A DNA stretch of 64,000 nucleotides from Owenia fusiformis (lineage: Eukaryota; Annelida; Polychaeta; Sabellida; Oweniidae): NCBI GenBank assembly GCA_903813345.2, contig CAIIXF020000004.1, positions 15,919,513-15,983,512 of the forward strand, read 5' to 3'. Below the pieces are notes generated by a model that saw nothing but the letters and a program-made list of their open reading frames with translations, was not told the origin of the DNA and made no database searches. The translations under genes were made by a program, and so were the position numbers. The first letter of the stretch is position 1, and every line of letters begins with the position of its first letter. Positions 1 through 13,900 of the stretch are shown here, one piece after another.

Positions 1-183
1 TAACTGTTTATTGCAGATTATAGGGTACTAGTATCTAAATTGATTGAAGCATAGGCTATTAGACCAGGAACTTATAGCATTTATGGGCAATCCAAAGAAA
101 TAGACCATAAAATGTATATACTTTTTTTTATATTTTATTGTACAAACACTTCATTATCCCATCAAATAAAGTTTGGGGATATA

Positions 184-712
184 CACAGGGTGTGTACCAA
201 ATTAAGCATGACAGTTGAATGTGCAGGGTAAGATACAACACAAGGGTACAACACAGATGTTTTCATCTTTTTAGAAAGATCTGGTCTGGTTTCTTGATAC
301 ATGTATTTTTATATGTTAATGTCTATAATAAAATCCCTATCAGTGAACTTGACAAAGAATCTTTTAGCTAAGTCTAAAAAAACTCAGAATGTAGTATACA
401 GTATACTGCAGGGTATTGGTAAGGTGCAACCAATGAATTAGAATTTGCGTTAAACAGTATCTCAGGTAAATTGACCTGTGCATTATACCGTATACTACAT
501 TAGGAGTTTGTGTAGGTTTAATTATGAAATTCATTGTAAAGTTCACTGTCTAGGATATTGTTACATACATTTACATATACAAATATCTAGTAACTAGACC
601 AGATCTTTCTGAAACAATGAAAACATCAGTTTGCTCAAATTTCATCAACCTTGTGTTGTACCAAATACCACACACATTTAACTGTCACACTTAATTTGGT
701 ACAGCCCCTGTG
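184..712. mobile_element. Foldback/long-TIR DNA element
   Basis: Two inverted arms of roughly 110 bp: the left begins CACAGGGTGTGTACCAAATT and the right is its imperfect complement ending CCCCTGTG at 712. The arms also share the AAAGATCTGGTC segment near 280 and 600. There is no transposase inside. It looks like a non-autonomous DNA transposon (MITE) in the 3' flank of the coiled-coil gene. The small minus-strand ORF inside it is not considered a gene. Confidence 0.6.
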
Positions 713-1711
713 ATATGGAAAACAGCTCCTAGTGACTTAGCATCACTTACATGTAGCATGGACTAGAGGGAAATTATGTCCAGGCTCAGTTCAATCATAA
801 AAGTTTACTTTAGTGTACATTATATTACATTAATAGAGTCATATGTGCATTATATAGTCACTTTAATGTATATACCACAATGAAAACACATTTGCAAATG
901 AGAAAATTGTAAAGTAATGTAATTGCATGCAATATAAATATCAATAAATGATGAATCAATATGAAATATCTAATAATTTGTTGTTGAGGTCTCACATATT
1001 TATTGTATTGGGTTGTTATGATTCAGTAATATCAACATTTTAGAAATATAAAAAATAGATTTGTCTTAAAGCGAGAGAATGACTCCCAAATGGACATATC
1101 CGAACACTGATGTATGGCCATCAATGATATATTTGCAGTTCCTCATAATTTTCAGACAAAAATTCTGAATATTACTTTAAATCTTTATTTATTTCAATAT
1201 TCTTATTACAATGTCAATTTTCATACAATCTATAACACAAGAGGAAGCTCCCATCATTCCATTAAGATCATTCAACATAGAGTTACAAAGGAGGTTCAAG
1301 TCAACAAAAGTTATGCTGTATAAGTTGTAATTTTGTCTAATTTAATTTGTCTAATTTTTGCCAGGTTCTGAAGATTAAATGTCCAAAATATTATCTTCAT
1401 AATGTAATCCAATGGGAAGTTTCTTGTCATTAGGAAAATTGAAATTAGGAAAATGGTAAAAGACCATTGGGAAAATCAACCACTCTGATTAAATACCACT
1501 TATCGTATACATATATAAAACATCTCTATACTTTCTTACCATTCCTTGATTTTTGAAATTAAATGAAATCATACAATACATATGATGAATTGTGTTGGAA
1601 ATATGGCAGTATAATAAGGCTTGCCGATACTTGATATAAATTAGTGTTAATTGACATGGTGTAGAGTTGACATGGTGTATTTTTCATATATAAAATGGAT
1701 ATGGTAGAGCG

Positions 1712-1717
1712 TTTATT
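1712..1717 (-). terminator. Poly(A) signal candidate, coiled-coil gene
   Basis: AATAAA on the minus strand about 225 bp downstream of the TAG stop at 1943. It is the nearest canonical hexamer I noticed in the predicted 3' UTR. Confidence 0.4.
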
Positions 1718-1942
1718 GTTGAATGTTCTTATCAATTCTGATCTGAGATATTTTAGATTCAGCTATTTTTTAATTTAGATTACAGAATGTTAGGCTGTAT
1801 AAAGATATCAAATAATATTGTTGAGAACTGTTTTGGTCAACTTTTAAGATCGCAGAGTTAACACTTTGCTTGACTTTGAGATAGTATTGTAGAATCTGTT
1901 TTAAGATAATAAATTAAGACTGTTTTGATCAAGTTTTTAACT

Positions 1943-4900
1943 CTATGATCGAAGAGCTTTGGTTGTACTTTGTGCGCCATCTATAGGTGGTAGGTTGCGT
2001 GGTTCTGCTAGTTCACTGGGAGGAGAATGGAGTGCTGTGTTGGAGATTTGTCTCTCAACTAGGTCACCATAGGTCTTGTGGGAAGCCATGTCATCCTGTA
2101 ATCACAAATAATATCTAAATTACTTATAAGTACAGTAAAATCTGTCTAATCCTATAACACCTATGGGACTAGCCAAATGTGTTTTTACATTTCAAGATTT
2201 TTAAACATGTGAGGTAAAGGAAGATTTTGGACTGAGAAAAAATGTTCACATTGAGAGGTCCTCAGATCTTACAGGTTTCACTCTACTATCAAAATTGTTT
2301 TTCGTAATAAAGCATAAAAATTTGTGTTTTGTAGAATAAGTATTAATAAGGTACATGTATAGCCAGTAATATGTCTCCATTTTTATCTCATTTTTTCAAA
2401 GTGGGCTGATTGGTAAGTCTTTACATAGGGGCATCATAAAATCTTGTCATCAAGAGTAGACTTAGTGTCAAGATGAATCGCTGGCCATATTGAATTTTTC
2501 AATAATAAAGTGTGATAATTATGACTTTGTGTCCTGCATATGATTAACTAGAGGTCTTGGGTTCAAACCCAGGTCACAGCACTTCTTGTGATTTGTCTTT
2601 GACCTATGACTGCTGACCTATACCGGCGATTACTAGAGTGCTGCTAACTCGATAAAAGGCTGGCGCTGGCTAGAATTGTCTATGGTTCTAGCCAGGATAA
2701 AGATACCAGTTCTTCAACTCAACAATGGGAAGAACTGCTCTACCTTAGTGACTAATATGTCATGATATGACATCTAAAGAGTCAATAAAAGATATAATAA
2801 AAATTCATAATTCAATATATTATACTTTTATGTTCCAGAAACTATAGAAGACCGAAAGAGAACAGATCAAAGGTCTTCAACTTTCGAAAATTCAGAAACC
2901 TCAGGAACAGTTCAGATGGCAGATACAAACAGAAATAGCCAATTACCTCTTTGAAACAAACAACAGCCCCACCAAGTACATACGGTATAGACCAGGACAA
3001 TCTATATGCAACAATACTGTATACTAGAGACTGGAACAAAAACAATTTAGGAAAGACTATACTAATCCAGCAATAAACAACAAATACTTACTCGAGTCTC
3101 TAGCTTACAGAGAAAGCTTTGGACCAAAGTAAACAAATACAATGACAAACTTATGAACAATATAAAATATAAAGGTTCAATCAAATCGCAGAGAAGATCC
3201 AAGGAACAACAGATTATGATCAACTTGAAAGGATGGATACAATGCAACAATGGGCAATACCAAGTCTAAAGTAAAGCATCCATCAGTGTTACATGAAGCT
3301 GTAAGCAATGGTCACTTTGGCACTGTCAAACACCTATTAGCACACAAACTACCAGTAGATGTGAAGGATGAACAGGGAACTGTTCCACTACATATTGCCA
3401 GTGAACTTGGACATTATGCCATAATGCGCCTACTTTTAGAGGTAGGATTTTAGGGATGTTTTAACTTAGTTTGGAAATCAAAAATAATCTTGTTTCAAAG
3501 CAAAAATCTGTTATTTATATAAATAAACTATATTGCTTTGTTCTCTTTACTTGAATACTTTAGGCATGCTTTACATTAACCTTATCATATTGCAACATTA
3601 TATATGGTGATTCTTAAGAGAAAATTCTCTTTGTAATTTGTTTTATCTAATTTTGTTTCAGATTTTATGATTAATTGGTTACACTGGGAAATTACTGGTG
3701 CAGCCTTAATACAGTAAAACCGGTGTTCATGAACACATCTCTCTAGTGAACACCTATCAACAGTGAACTATTTTGTTTCGGCAAAACCTTTTTCTCCTAT
3801 TGACTCCAATGTTAAAGTACAAACCTATAGTGAACACCTACCTACTGTGAACAGTGATTGTATATACAAAAAATTATTAACATGGGTCTCTTAAAACTTT
3901 ACATCGGCTCTTATGCTTTGCTGTGTGTTTTAGGAATGGGCCAATGTGAACGTACAAGATGACTCCAAACACAGTGCCTTGCATTTGGCAGCTCAAAATG
4001 GCCACATAGAATGCATGAAACTTTACATTGGCTCTTATGGTTTGCTATATATGTGTTTTAGGAATGGGCCAATGTGAATGTACAAGATGACTCCAAACAC
4101 AGTGCCTTGCATCTGGCAGCTCAAAATGGCCACATAGAATGCATGAAACTTCTCATCTGCTCTTATGGTTTTCTATCTATGTGTTTTAGGAATGGGCCAA
4201 TGTGAATGTACAAGATGACTCCAAACACAGTGCCTTGCATCTGGCAGCTCACAATGGCCACATAGAATGCATGAAACTTCTCATCTGCTCTTATGGTTTT
4301 CTATCTATGTGTTTTAGGAATGGGCCAATGTGAATGTACAAGATGACTCCAAACACAGTGCCTTGCATCTGGCAGCTCAAAATGGCCACATAGAATGCAT
4401 GAAACTTCTCATCTGCTCTTATGGTTTGCTATCTATGTGTTTTAGGAATGGGCCAATGTGAATGTACAAGATGACTCCAAACACAGTGCCTTGCATCTGG
4501 CAGCTCAAAATGGCCACATAGAATGCATGAAACTTCTCATCTGCTCTTATGGTTTTCTATCTATGTGTTTTAGGAATGGGCCAATGTGAATGTACAAGAT
4601 GACTCCAAACACAGTGCCTTGCATCTGGCAGCTCAAAATGGCCACATAGAATGCATGAAACTTCTCATCTGCTCTTATGGTTTGCTATCTATGTGTTTTA
4701 GGAATGGGCCAATGTGAATGTACAAGATGACTCCAAACACAGTGCCTTGCATCTGGCAGCTCAAAATGGCCACATAGAATGCATGAAACTTCTCATCTGC
4801 TCTTATGGTTTGCTATCTATGTGTTTTAGGAATGGGCCAATGTGAATGTACAAGATGACTCCAAACACAGTGCCTTGCATCTGGCAGCTCAAAATGGCCA

Positions 4901-7900
4901 CATAGAATGCATGAAACTTCTCATCTGCTCTTATGGTTTTCTATCTATGTGTTTTAGGAATGGGCCAATGTGAATGTACAAGATGACTCCAAACACAGTG
5001 CCTTGCATCTGGCAGCTCAAAATGGCCACATAGAATGCATGAAACTTTACATTGGCTCTTATGGTTTGCTATCTATGTGTTTTAGGAATGGGCCAATGTG
5101 AACGTACAAGATGACTCCAAACACAGTGCCTTGCACCTGGCAGCTCAAAATGGCCACATAGAATGCATGAAACTTTACATCGGGTCTTATGGTTTGCTAT
5201 CTATGTGTTTTAGGAATGGGCCAATGTGAATGTACAAGATGACTCCAAACACAGTGCTTTGCATCTGGCAGCTCAAAATGGCCACATAGAATGCATGAAA
5301 CTTTACATTGGCTCTTATGGTTTGCTATCTATGTGTTTTAGGAATGGGCCAATGTGAATGTACAAGATGACTCCAAACACAGTGCCTTGCATTTGGCTGC
5401 TCAAAATGGCCACATAGAATGCATGAAACTTTACATTGGCTCTTATGGTTTGCTATCATGTGTTTTAGGAATGGGCCAATGTGAATGTACAAGATGACTC
5501 CAAACACAGTGCCTTGCATCTGGCTGCTCAAAATGGCCACATAGAATGCATGAAACTTTACATTGGCTCTTATGGTTTGCTATCTATGTGTTTTAGGAAT
5601 GGGCCAATGTGAATGTACAAGATGACTCCAAACACAGTGCCTTGCATCTGGCAGCTCAAAATGGCCACATAGAATGCATGAAACTTTACATTGGCTCTTA
5701 TGGTTTGCTATCTATGTGTTTTAGGAATGGGCCAATGTGAATGTACAAGATGACTCCAAACACAGTGCCTTGCATCTGGCAGCTCAAAATGGCCACATAG
5801 AATGCATGAAACTTTACATCTGCTCTTATGGTTTGCTATCTATGTGTTTTAGGAATGGGCCAATGTGAATGTACAAGATGACTCCAAACACAGTGCCTTG
5901 CATTTGGCAGCTCAAAATGGCCACATAGAATGCATGAAACTTTACATCGGGTCTTATGGTTTGCTATCTATGTGTTTTAGGAATGGGCCAATGTGAATGT
6001 ACAAGATGACTCCAAACACAGTGCCTTGCATCTGGCAGCTCAAAATGGCCACATAGAATGCATGAAACTTTACATCAGCTCTTATGGTTTGCTATTCATG
6101 TGTTTTAGGAATGGGCCAATGTGAATGTACAAGATGACTCCAAACACAGTGCCTTGCATCTGGCAGCTCAAAATGGCCACATAGAATGCATGAAACTTTA
6201 CATCTGCTCTTATGGTTTGCTATCTATGTGTTTTAGGAATGGGCCAATGTGAATGTACAAGATGACTCCAAACACAGTGCCTTGCATCTGGCAGCTCAAA
6301 ATGGCCACATAGAATGCATGAAACTTCTCATCTGCTCTTATGGTTTGCTATCTATGTGTTTTAGGAATGGGCCAATGTGAATGTACAAGATGACTCCAAA
6401 CACAGTGCCTTGCATTTGGCAGCTCAAAATGGCCACATAGAATGCATGAAACTTTACATCGGGTCTTATGGTTTGCTATCTATGTGTTTTAGGAATGGGC
6501 CAATGTGAATGTACAAGATGACTCCAAACACAGTGCCTTGCATCTGGCAGCTCAAAATGGCCACATAGAATGCATGAAACTTTACATCTGCTCTTATGGT
6601 TTGCTATCTATGTGTTTTAGGAATGGGCCAATGTGAATGTACAAGATGACTCCAAACACAGTGCCTTGCATCTGGCAGCTCAAAATGGCCACATAGAATG
6701 CATGAAACTTCTCATTGCCCATCGTGCCAATCTAAACCTACGGGACACATGGGACCGGACCCCATTACACAAAGCCATCATAAACAACCAAATTAAAGCT
6801 GCCAAGTATTTACTAACATTCAAACAATGTAGCGTGAATATCCCTGATGAGATCAAACGAATGGTGCTCCACACGGCAGCCAGTTATGGCCAGTGTGATC
6901 TGGTGGCTGAGATAATAGCGCATGGAGGGATTATCGACTGGCAGGATATCAAAGGAAGGACTGCCCTATATTTGGCAGTCCTTGTGGATCATATTGAGGT
7001 TGTGAAGTTGTTGATTGATTCTGGAGCCAATGTTGAGCTGTCAAACACCTCAAATGTGTCTCCATTGATATTAGCAGCGCAGAAAGGTTTCTTAGAGTGT
7101 GTAAGGTATGACCTTAAAATTTCGTCAAAGCAAAACTATTTGAAAATTGATTTGGGTTCCAAAAAATGAAATTCTTATCTTTAGAAAACCCCACAAAAGT
7201 TGTAAGACATCACCATTACTGTACATGATCGCCACCTAATTGCAGCACCTCGTGATTCATTTGAGTTAACGTATCAAATAGATATCATATTTTTAATATT
7301 TAATTGTTTCAGATTGCTGTTAGATGCAGGTGCTAAGACGAGACATTCCCCAGAATTCGCCTATCCTCTTAACTCTGCCATGTTGAGGGCTTGCTCAAAG
7401 AAGGACACAAATAAATGTTTAGCGTATATGGAAATATGTCGTCTGATAATCCAATCAGACGGTGAGCCACCGCCAAACCAGACTTTTTACGTCGCATATC
7501 GCTGGGTCCAACAAGAACAAGAAAACGAGGTAGTTTTACACGAAATGCTGGATGTCATCCATTTGATGTTTTTAGCTGGCATGACAACGGATTTCACAAC
7601 ATTGACGATGGATTCGAGACATGATAACTTGATTAACGAATGGCGAGCTAAATATCTTGCGAGATGTTTAAGTCTGAAAGATGTATCACGTCGTGCCCTA
7701 AGGAGCCATTTACAGGGTATTTACCCAAATTTGATATATGCTGTTGGTCGCCTTAACCTCCCAAGAAGGATCAAAGAAATGATTTTGCTCAAAGATTAAG
7801 TATTTATAGCTGATAATGAAATGAGAGTCCTGCTTCAAAATAAAGAATAAAATACACAGGCATGTAGTAAACACTCCAAATTGTATAGAAATACCAATAA

Positions 7901-10900
7901 ATCAGATACTTCATTCAAATTTTAGAGAGAAATTTCGTGAATAATCATGACTGGAGACAGATATTTGGAAGCTAAAAATATTCTATACACTTTTGAGAGT
8001 CCAGTTTTGAAACTATTGTTACCATAATGATTTGACTGCAAGGCATTGTTCAACTAAATCTTGTAGTTTACAACTGGGTCAAAAACAATGTTAAAGTTTA
8101 CAAATGGCTTAATCTGAGTCATGTGTTATATTTAGCCTTATGGGCTATTTATCATCCCGAGCTTATATTTATTTACCTTGTGTGTTAGAATGCACATTAG
8201 GAACATGAACATTTATCAATAGCGTTGTTGAATTTACATCACATTCAGGAAAGCAAGATGCTTTACTACACAGTGCAGTTTGTACTCTTGCATCAAGGGG
8301 GAGGGGGGGGGGTGCAGAATAGTATGGATTATAGAATATGAGGGGGGTTGGAACATTTAAAGGTAGAAAAATATGGAATATGAACTTTCAGAAGTAAGAT
8401 ATATAAGGAATATGTGTTTTGGAAAAATATGCGACAGAAGTGTAATGCTAGTTATATGGAATATTAGGGTCTAAAAGCTCATGCTGCTCTCCTCCCACCC
8501 CCTACACATTTCATACCCCCAAAGTAGTGTTTGGGTAAAAGGGCACTGGGACTTGATGCAAGCGAGGATGAGAATTTTGAGAAGTTTACCAGAATTTGCC
8601 AAGTTTGCCAGGCTTCATCTAATCTGCTGTCTCAAATTATGTTGCTATATGTATATCAAATATCATTTCATGCATTCCACTGAACAATGCCAAATTTGCC
8701 ATCTTTAACTTCTTTGACTTACAAGGTGACTATGAAGTTGTATAGCAACTGAAACCTTGTAAATCAAGATAGACATTAAGCAATATAAATACAGGGTGTT
8801 CCAGGATTCCAAGATTCAGGTTCTCAAAATTATTTACTGATTGATCATCATGTACACTGCCAAACTTAATCAACACTTTTTCAAGCAGTTTTTATTATGT
8901 ATATTCATTATCATTTTCCCAAATCTTTTCATTAAAGGAAGTAGAATTAGAACATTTTCAGTTTTGTCAGCTAATCTTAAAGATTGAAAGATTATCCTGA
9001 AATAAAGTCATTAATGACTGACTTTTTAGAACATAAAAGCAAAAAATAGTGTCAAGCTGAGAATTTTACAAAATTTACTCACAAATTGTTTCCTTATCCC
9101 TTCGACTTGCTTCAAGAGATAATTGGTAATGTTTAGCATATGAAATATGATTAAGAAAGTTTCATGAAAATTCAGTTGCTTTAATGGAGTATTGTACTTT
9201 CTGCATTTGGCACTCTAGAACAATATTCCGTAAAGCAACTGGACAAAAGAGTTGTGCCGTGGCAATATCATAAATTGCCACTTATTAATTTGCTCATTTT
9301 ATAAACTGAAGAATGTCAACATAGATTATCTATCACCTACCAGTGGTATTTTCACCCATTATTGCATGGTGATTTTCACCCATCAGTGGTGATATTTGAT
9401 CCATTAATGGTGATTTTCACCTACCAATGGTGATTTTCAACCATTATTGTTTTTTGATGAAGGCAAACTTTATAATGTACTGTAGCTTTAGATTTTAAAC
9501 CTGAACGAAAATGTCATCATCCATGTTTTAAATGATTTTGGAATTGGAGTGAAATAGGATGGAATCAACAAAGAATATTTAGTAAACAGACATGTTGAAC
9601 CTCACACCGTAAATTTTATCGAAATGCAGGAGAAACATGAAGTTCTCTCAGATTCTAGGGAGCATCAGTTTGATATTGGCATTACTTCAATGAGAATATT
9701 ATACCTCAAGTCAACCTAAATTATTTATCTTTCCAAAATTATGGCCTTTGATGAGATTACAATTCGAATCACAATTCATTCTGGGAAAAAATCTATTTAT
9801 GGGAAATCTTTCCCCCTCAGAAGATTTTTTATTATGTCACCACCAAAAGTGGTGACATATTGTGATGGTCTCCGTTTTTTTTGCAACGGCGGTTGGTGGT
9901 TGGAGGTTGGCGTCCGGCGTCTATAACAATTTCTTACAACTTCCTATAACTTAACAAATACTGTTTGGATTGACTTCAATTTTTTTCTAAATCATCTACA
10001 TGTTCTCAGAAGTTCAAATCTGACTTTAGATTTGACATTTGACCTTCAAATCTGACTTTAGATTTGACATTTGACCTTCAATGATCTTCTCAAGGTCAAA
10101 AAAGGTCAAAAAGGTCTGTTTTCAACTTGCTTCAAATTGACTAAAAAAAATTTTCAAAATCATCTACGTGTTCTCAGAAATTCAAATCTGTCTTTAGATT
10201 TGACTTAAGATTTGACATTTGACCTTCAATGACCTTCTCAAAGTCAAAAAAAGGTCAAAAAGGTCTTTTTCAACTTATCAATTATTTGAGATTTGACATT
10301 TGACCTTCAATGATCTTCTCAAGGTCAAAAAAGGTCAAAAAGGTCTGTTTTCAACTTGCTTCAAATTGACTAAAAAAAATTTTCAAAATCATCTACGTGT
10401 TCTCAGAAATTCAAATCTGACTTTAGATTTTCTTAAGAATTGACATTTGACCTTCAATGACCTTCTCAAAGTCAAAAAAAGGTCAAAAAGGTCTTTTTCA
10501 ACTTGCTTCAAATTGACTAAAAATTTTTTTCAAAATCATCTACATGTTCTCAGAAATTCAAATCTGACTTTAGATTTGACATTTGACCTTCAATGACCTT
10601 CTCAAGGTCAAAAAAGGTCAAAAAGGTATTTTTTCAACTTGCTTCAAATTGACTAATTTTTTATCAAAATCATCTACATGTTCTCAGAAGTTCAAATCTG
10701 ACTTTAGATTTGACATTTGACCTTCAATGACCTTTTCAAGGTCAAAAAGGTCTTTTTTCAACTTGCTTCAAATTTACTTAATTTTTTTTTCAAAATCATC
10801 TACATGTTCTCAGAAATTCAAATCTGACTTTATATTTGACATTTGACCTTCAATGACCTTCTCAATGTCAAAAAAAGTCAATGAGGTATTTTTTCAACTT

Positions 10901-13900
10901 GCTTTAAATTGACCAAATTGTTTTAGGTGGTGACATTTTGTCATATTAATGCCTTGTTGGAAATGTTTCCCCCTGAGGAGGGTTACTGTAGCATTCCCCT
11001 GACTATGGGCATATGCTGATTGTAGCTTTAGATTTATAACTCACCAAACTGAAATGTCTATCTATGTATAATCTGTAGTATTTAAAAGATACATAGGCCA
11101 AAAAACTATATATTAAGCTTCAGTAATGAATGGTTTCATATACACATGCTTAGTCATAAGCTTATTAGCTAGTAAACATTCCAAAAATGTTTTAGTACAC
11201 CACATTTAATAAAAAACATTGCTGAGACTTGCACCGTGAGTATTGTAAGTTTTACAGCATTAGATAAAGCAAGTTTATGTGAATACTAATCTAAACCTGT
11301 AGAATGGGGTGCAAATGACCAATAGAACCCAGTGCTCAGTGAATTTTATTCTGGTCCAACTGGGTATTTCACTGTGTATTAGAAATAACATGACGGTCAG
11401 AATTCAGAATTGAGCAGTAGACCGACTAGAGATAGATTTCTGTCTCATTTTGTCTCATATGATAAGATTCACCTAATACATACATATATCTAGTATCTCA
11501 TGGAGATTGTAGATATAGATATCCAATTATGGATAAAAATGATATCCCTCAAAAATCTCTGGATATCCTGTTTCAAGTAGTAATCACATTAGCTAAGTGT
11601 TCACATAGGTAAGTAGTCAAATTAGGTAAGTGTTCTCATTAGCTAAGTGTTCTCATTGGCCAAGTATTTGCATTAAGCAGGCTTTTAGTGTACATAATGT
11701 GAGCAGATTGTGCCTTTAAAAAAATATGGAAAAGTTTATGAAATATTTTTGAAGTATTGAATCATGGTGCATTAAATGGGTGATGTATAACCCACCCATA
11801 TTAATTGAAATTACATGTATATTACAGCTATACTCTAAAACCTGTGTTAATAATGAAGAAGTCGTCATGATGTCTGATTTTTGGTATTTTGCTTTATGGT
11901 GAAATCTCTATTTTAGAATTTTGACAAAATCAAAATCTAATTTAGGCAACTAAACATGCAAGATAAATTAACATGTTTTACATGCAAGATTTACATATAT
12001 GAAAAGTTACATTGATATTGAAATATTTTTTATTTATTAATTTGTTAATTAATCACTTAAATGCCAGATATTAGATTTTCGTTAAAATTAAAATAAACTT
12101 TTGTAATTTTTTAGTTTTTCTGGATACTCTTGGTGTTCAAGAGATTGATAATATTTTCCAATGAAATACTAGTTAAGTACTACTATATATTTGTAGTGTT
12201 GATTAATTTGTGTGATACACACATCGTTTAGTAATTTACTTACTTATTATTTGTTCTGTATATATTGTATGCTCTAAAGTTTTTTGTTGTTTTTATAGTT
12301 AAGGCTTTTGCTTATAGTAGCTAGTTAATAAAATAAGGGAATGTAATTCACCTTTACATGTATATGTATGGTATGTAGTGTACTTCTCAATATTTGATCG
12401 TTTAAGACTTACTGTTTGTCAACTTAATTCGCTGTGATTTAGTTTGGTGAATTGGGCAAAATTGGAAAATTTGCGGAGATTTAATTTGGCAAAAGACTAA
12501 TCTCGGTTTGGAGAATGAAGTTCATCAGTCTGCTGCACATTACGCCCGCCTAATGAATAATAAATCAGATCTTGAACATTTGAACCATGGTAAACCATTT
12601 TTCCGAAACATAAATTACACTACTGGACGAGAATTTCCCGGGGATTTCGACATGAATTGGCGAATTTTTGTAATTCACCAAATAACTAGTAAAACGCTAA
12701 ATTAAGTTGACTGACAGTAAATGGATATAACATTTTTCTACAGACCCTCTTTTCTGTAAATACTGGGTGTCCCAAACAAATATCAAACTGAAACAGGAAT
12801 AACCATTTTTTCCTTCTTTGAAAAAGCTGAACTTTTTACATGATGAAGAGAATTCATTTTCCAATTAGCAGTTAAAAATATTCATTTTGTAAACTTCTTA
12901 CTGAGATATTTGATTTTAGATGAAAATTATGCTCTATCAATATTCCTTCATCACTGATGAGTAATTTCTTGTGTCTTGATAAAAAATTTGGACACCCTGT
13001 ATTAGAACTTGAAAAGAAAAGCAAAAGCATTTTAGAAATTATAGGAGGTGCATGCACTCTATATGTGCAAGGGTTGTCCCATTTCGATAAATTTATTGAA
13101 TATGTTTCTAATGATGTATTTTATTGCTGGGTTGTCAATGACCAAATTATTGAAAAGTCTCATCTTCGCACGCTCGGTCTTCACTGCGTTCATCCGACGG
13201 GAGCCGAGTGAACGAAGATGGAGAAGTCTAGCATCTTTTACTTTTCAAAAACAATAATGCTTTATAGTGCTAGGTTTGTCCCCTCTAATGTCAAACATTA
13301 GCTGGCAATATAAAAGTTCAAGATATTTCCCACACAATGTTTCAGGAGGTTGTTAGAGAAAGAAATATACCTTGAGCTTGTAGCAATATACTGCACATTA
13401 ATGTAAAATAATTAATGTTCTTGAGCATTGACCTGTAAGGCCATTTGTTCATAATATGCTATCTCGTAATTTAAGAAATATATTGCTCACTCTTATGCAC
13501 AGCACCAGAAAATGTAAAATATTTATTATGATTTGGAGAAAATATTTTCAATGCTGTGCATAATGCTGAGTTGAGAATATTAATTTGACTTGTGGTATCT
13601 GAAACACTATTTAAGTACAGAATTTGAAAAATGTTAAATAATTGTTCACAGATTTTGATGAAAAATAAAATGCACAGTTGCAAATTTAAAAATAAATTAA
13701 CTTGCCTTTGTTCATAAATGCATGATCCGATTTCATAAAAAGCCCATATCAAAGATTTTCCTTCAGATTATTGTACATATAATACATGTGGAGTATACGA
13801 CTGCTCAGATGTACCATTTTATGGCACCATCAAGCAGTGTTGACATATTTTAATAACCACCATTTTTTATACTAAGAATATCATGCCTGTTTGAAATCTG

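Noticed and set aside
2560-2600. tRNA gene at the GGTTCAAACCC box
   Set aside because: No acceptor stem or anticodon arm could be folded; a SINE remnant is more likely.
3233-3271. Alternative protein start of the ankyrin gene at 3233 or 3242
   Set aside because: Both ATGs are out of frame with the ankyrin repeats and stop after 12 or fewer codons; kept only as a uORF.
5325-5540. Minus-strand ORF across the 128-bp array
   Set aside because: It is an antisense shadow of two repeat units; the codons follow the repeat, not a protein family.
8795-8815. Another mariner MITE from CAGGGTGTTCC
   Set aside because: No inverted partner end was found downstream; at most a truncated relic.
13160-13225. 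Hairpin CATCTTCG…CGAAGATG as a terminator or microRNA
   Set aside because: Short imperfect inverted repeat without microRNA-like arms; probably a repeat fragment.
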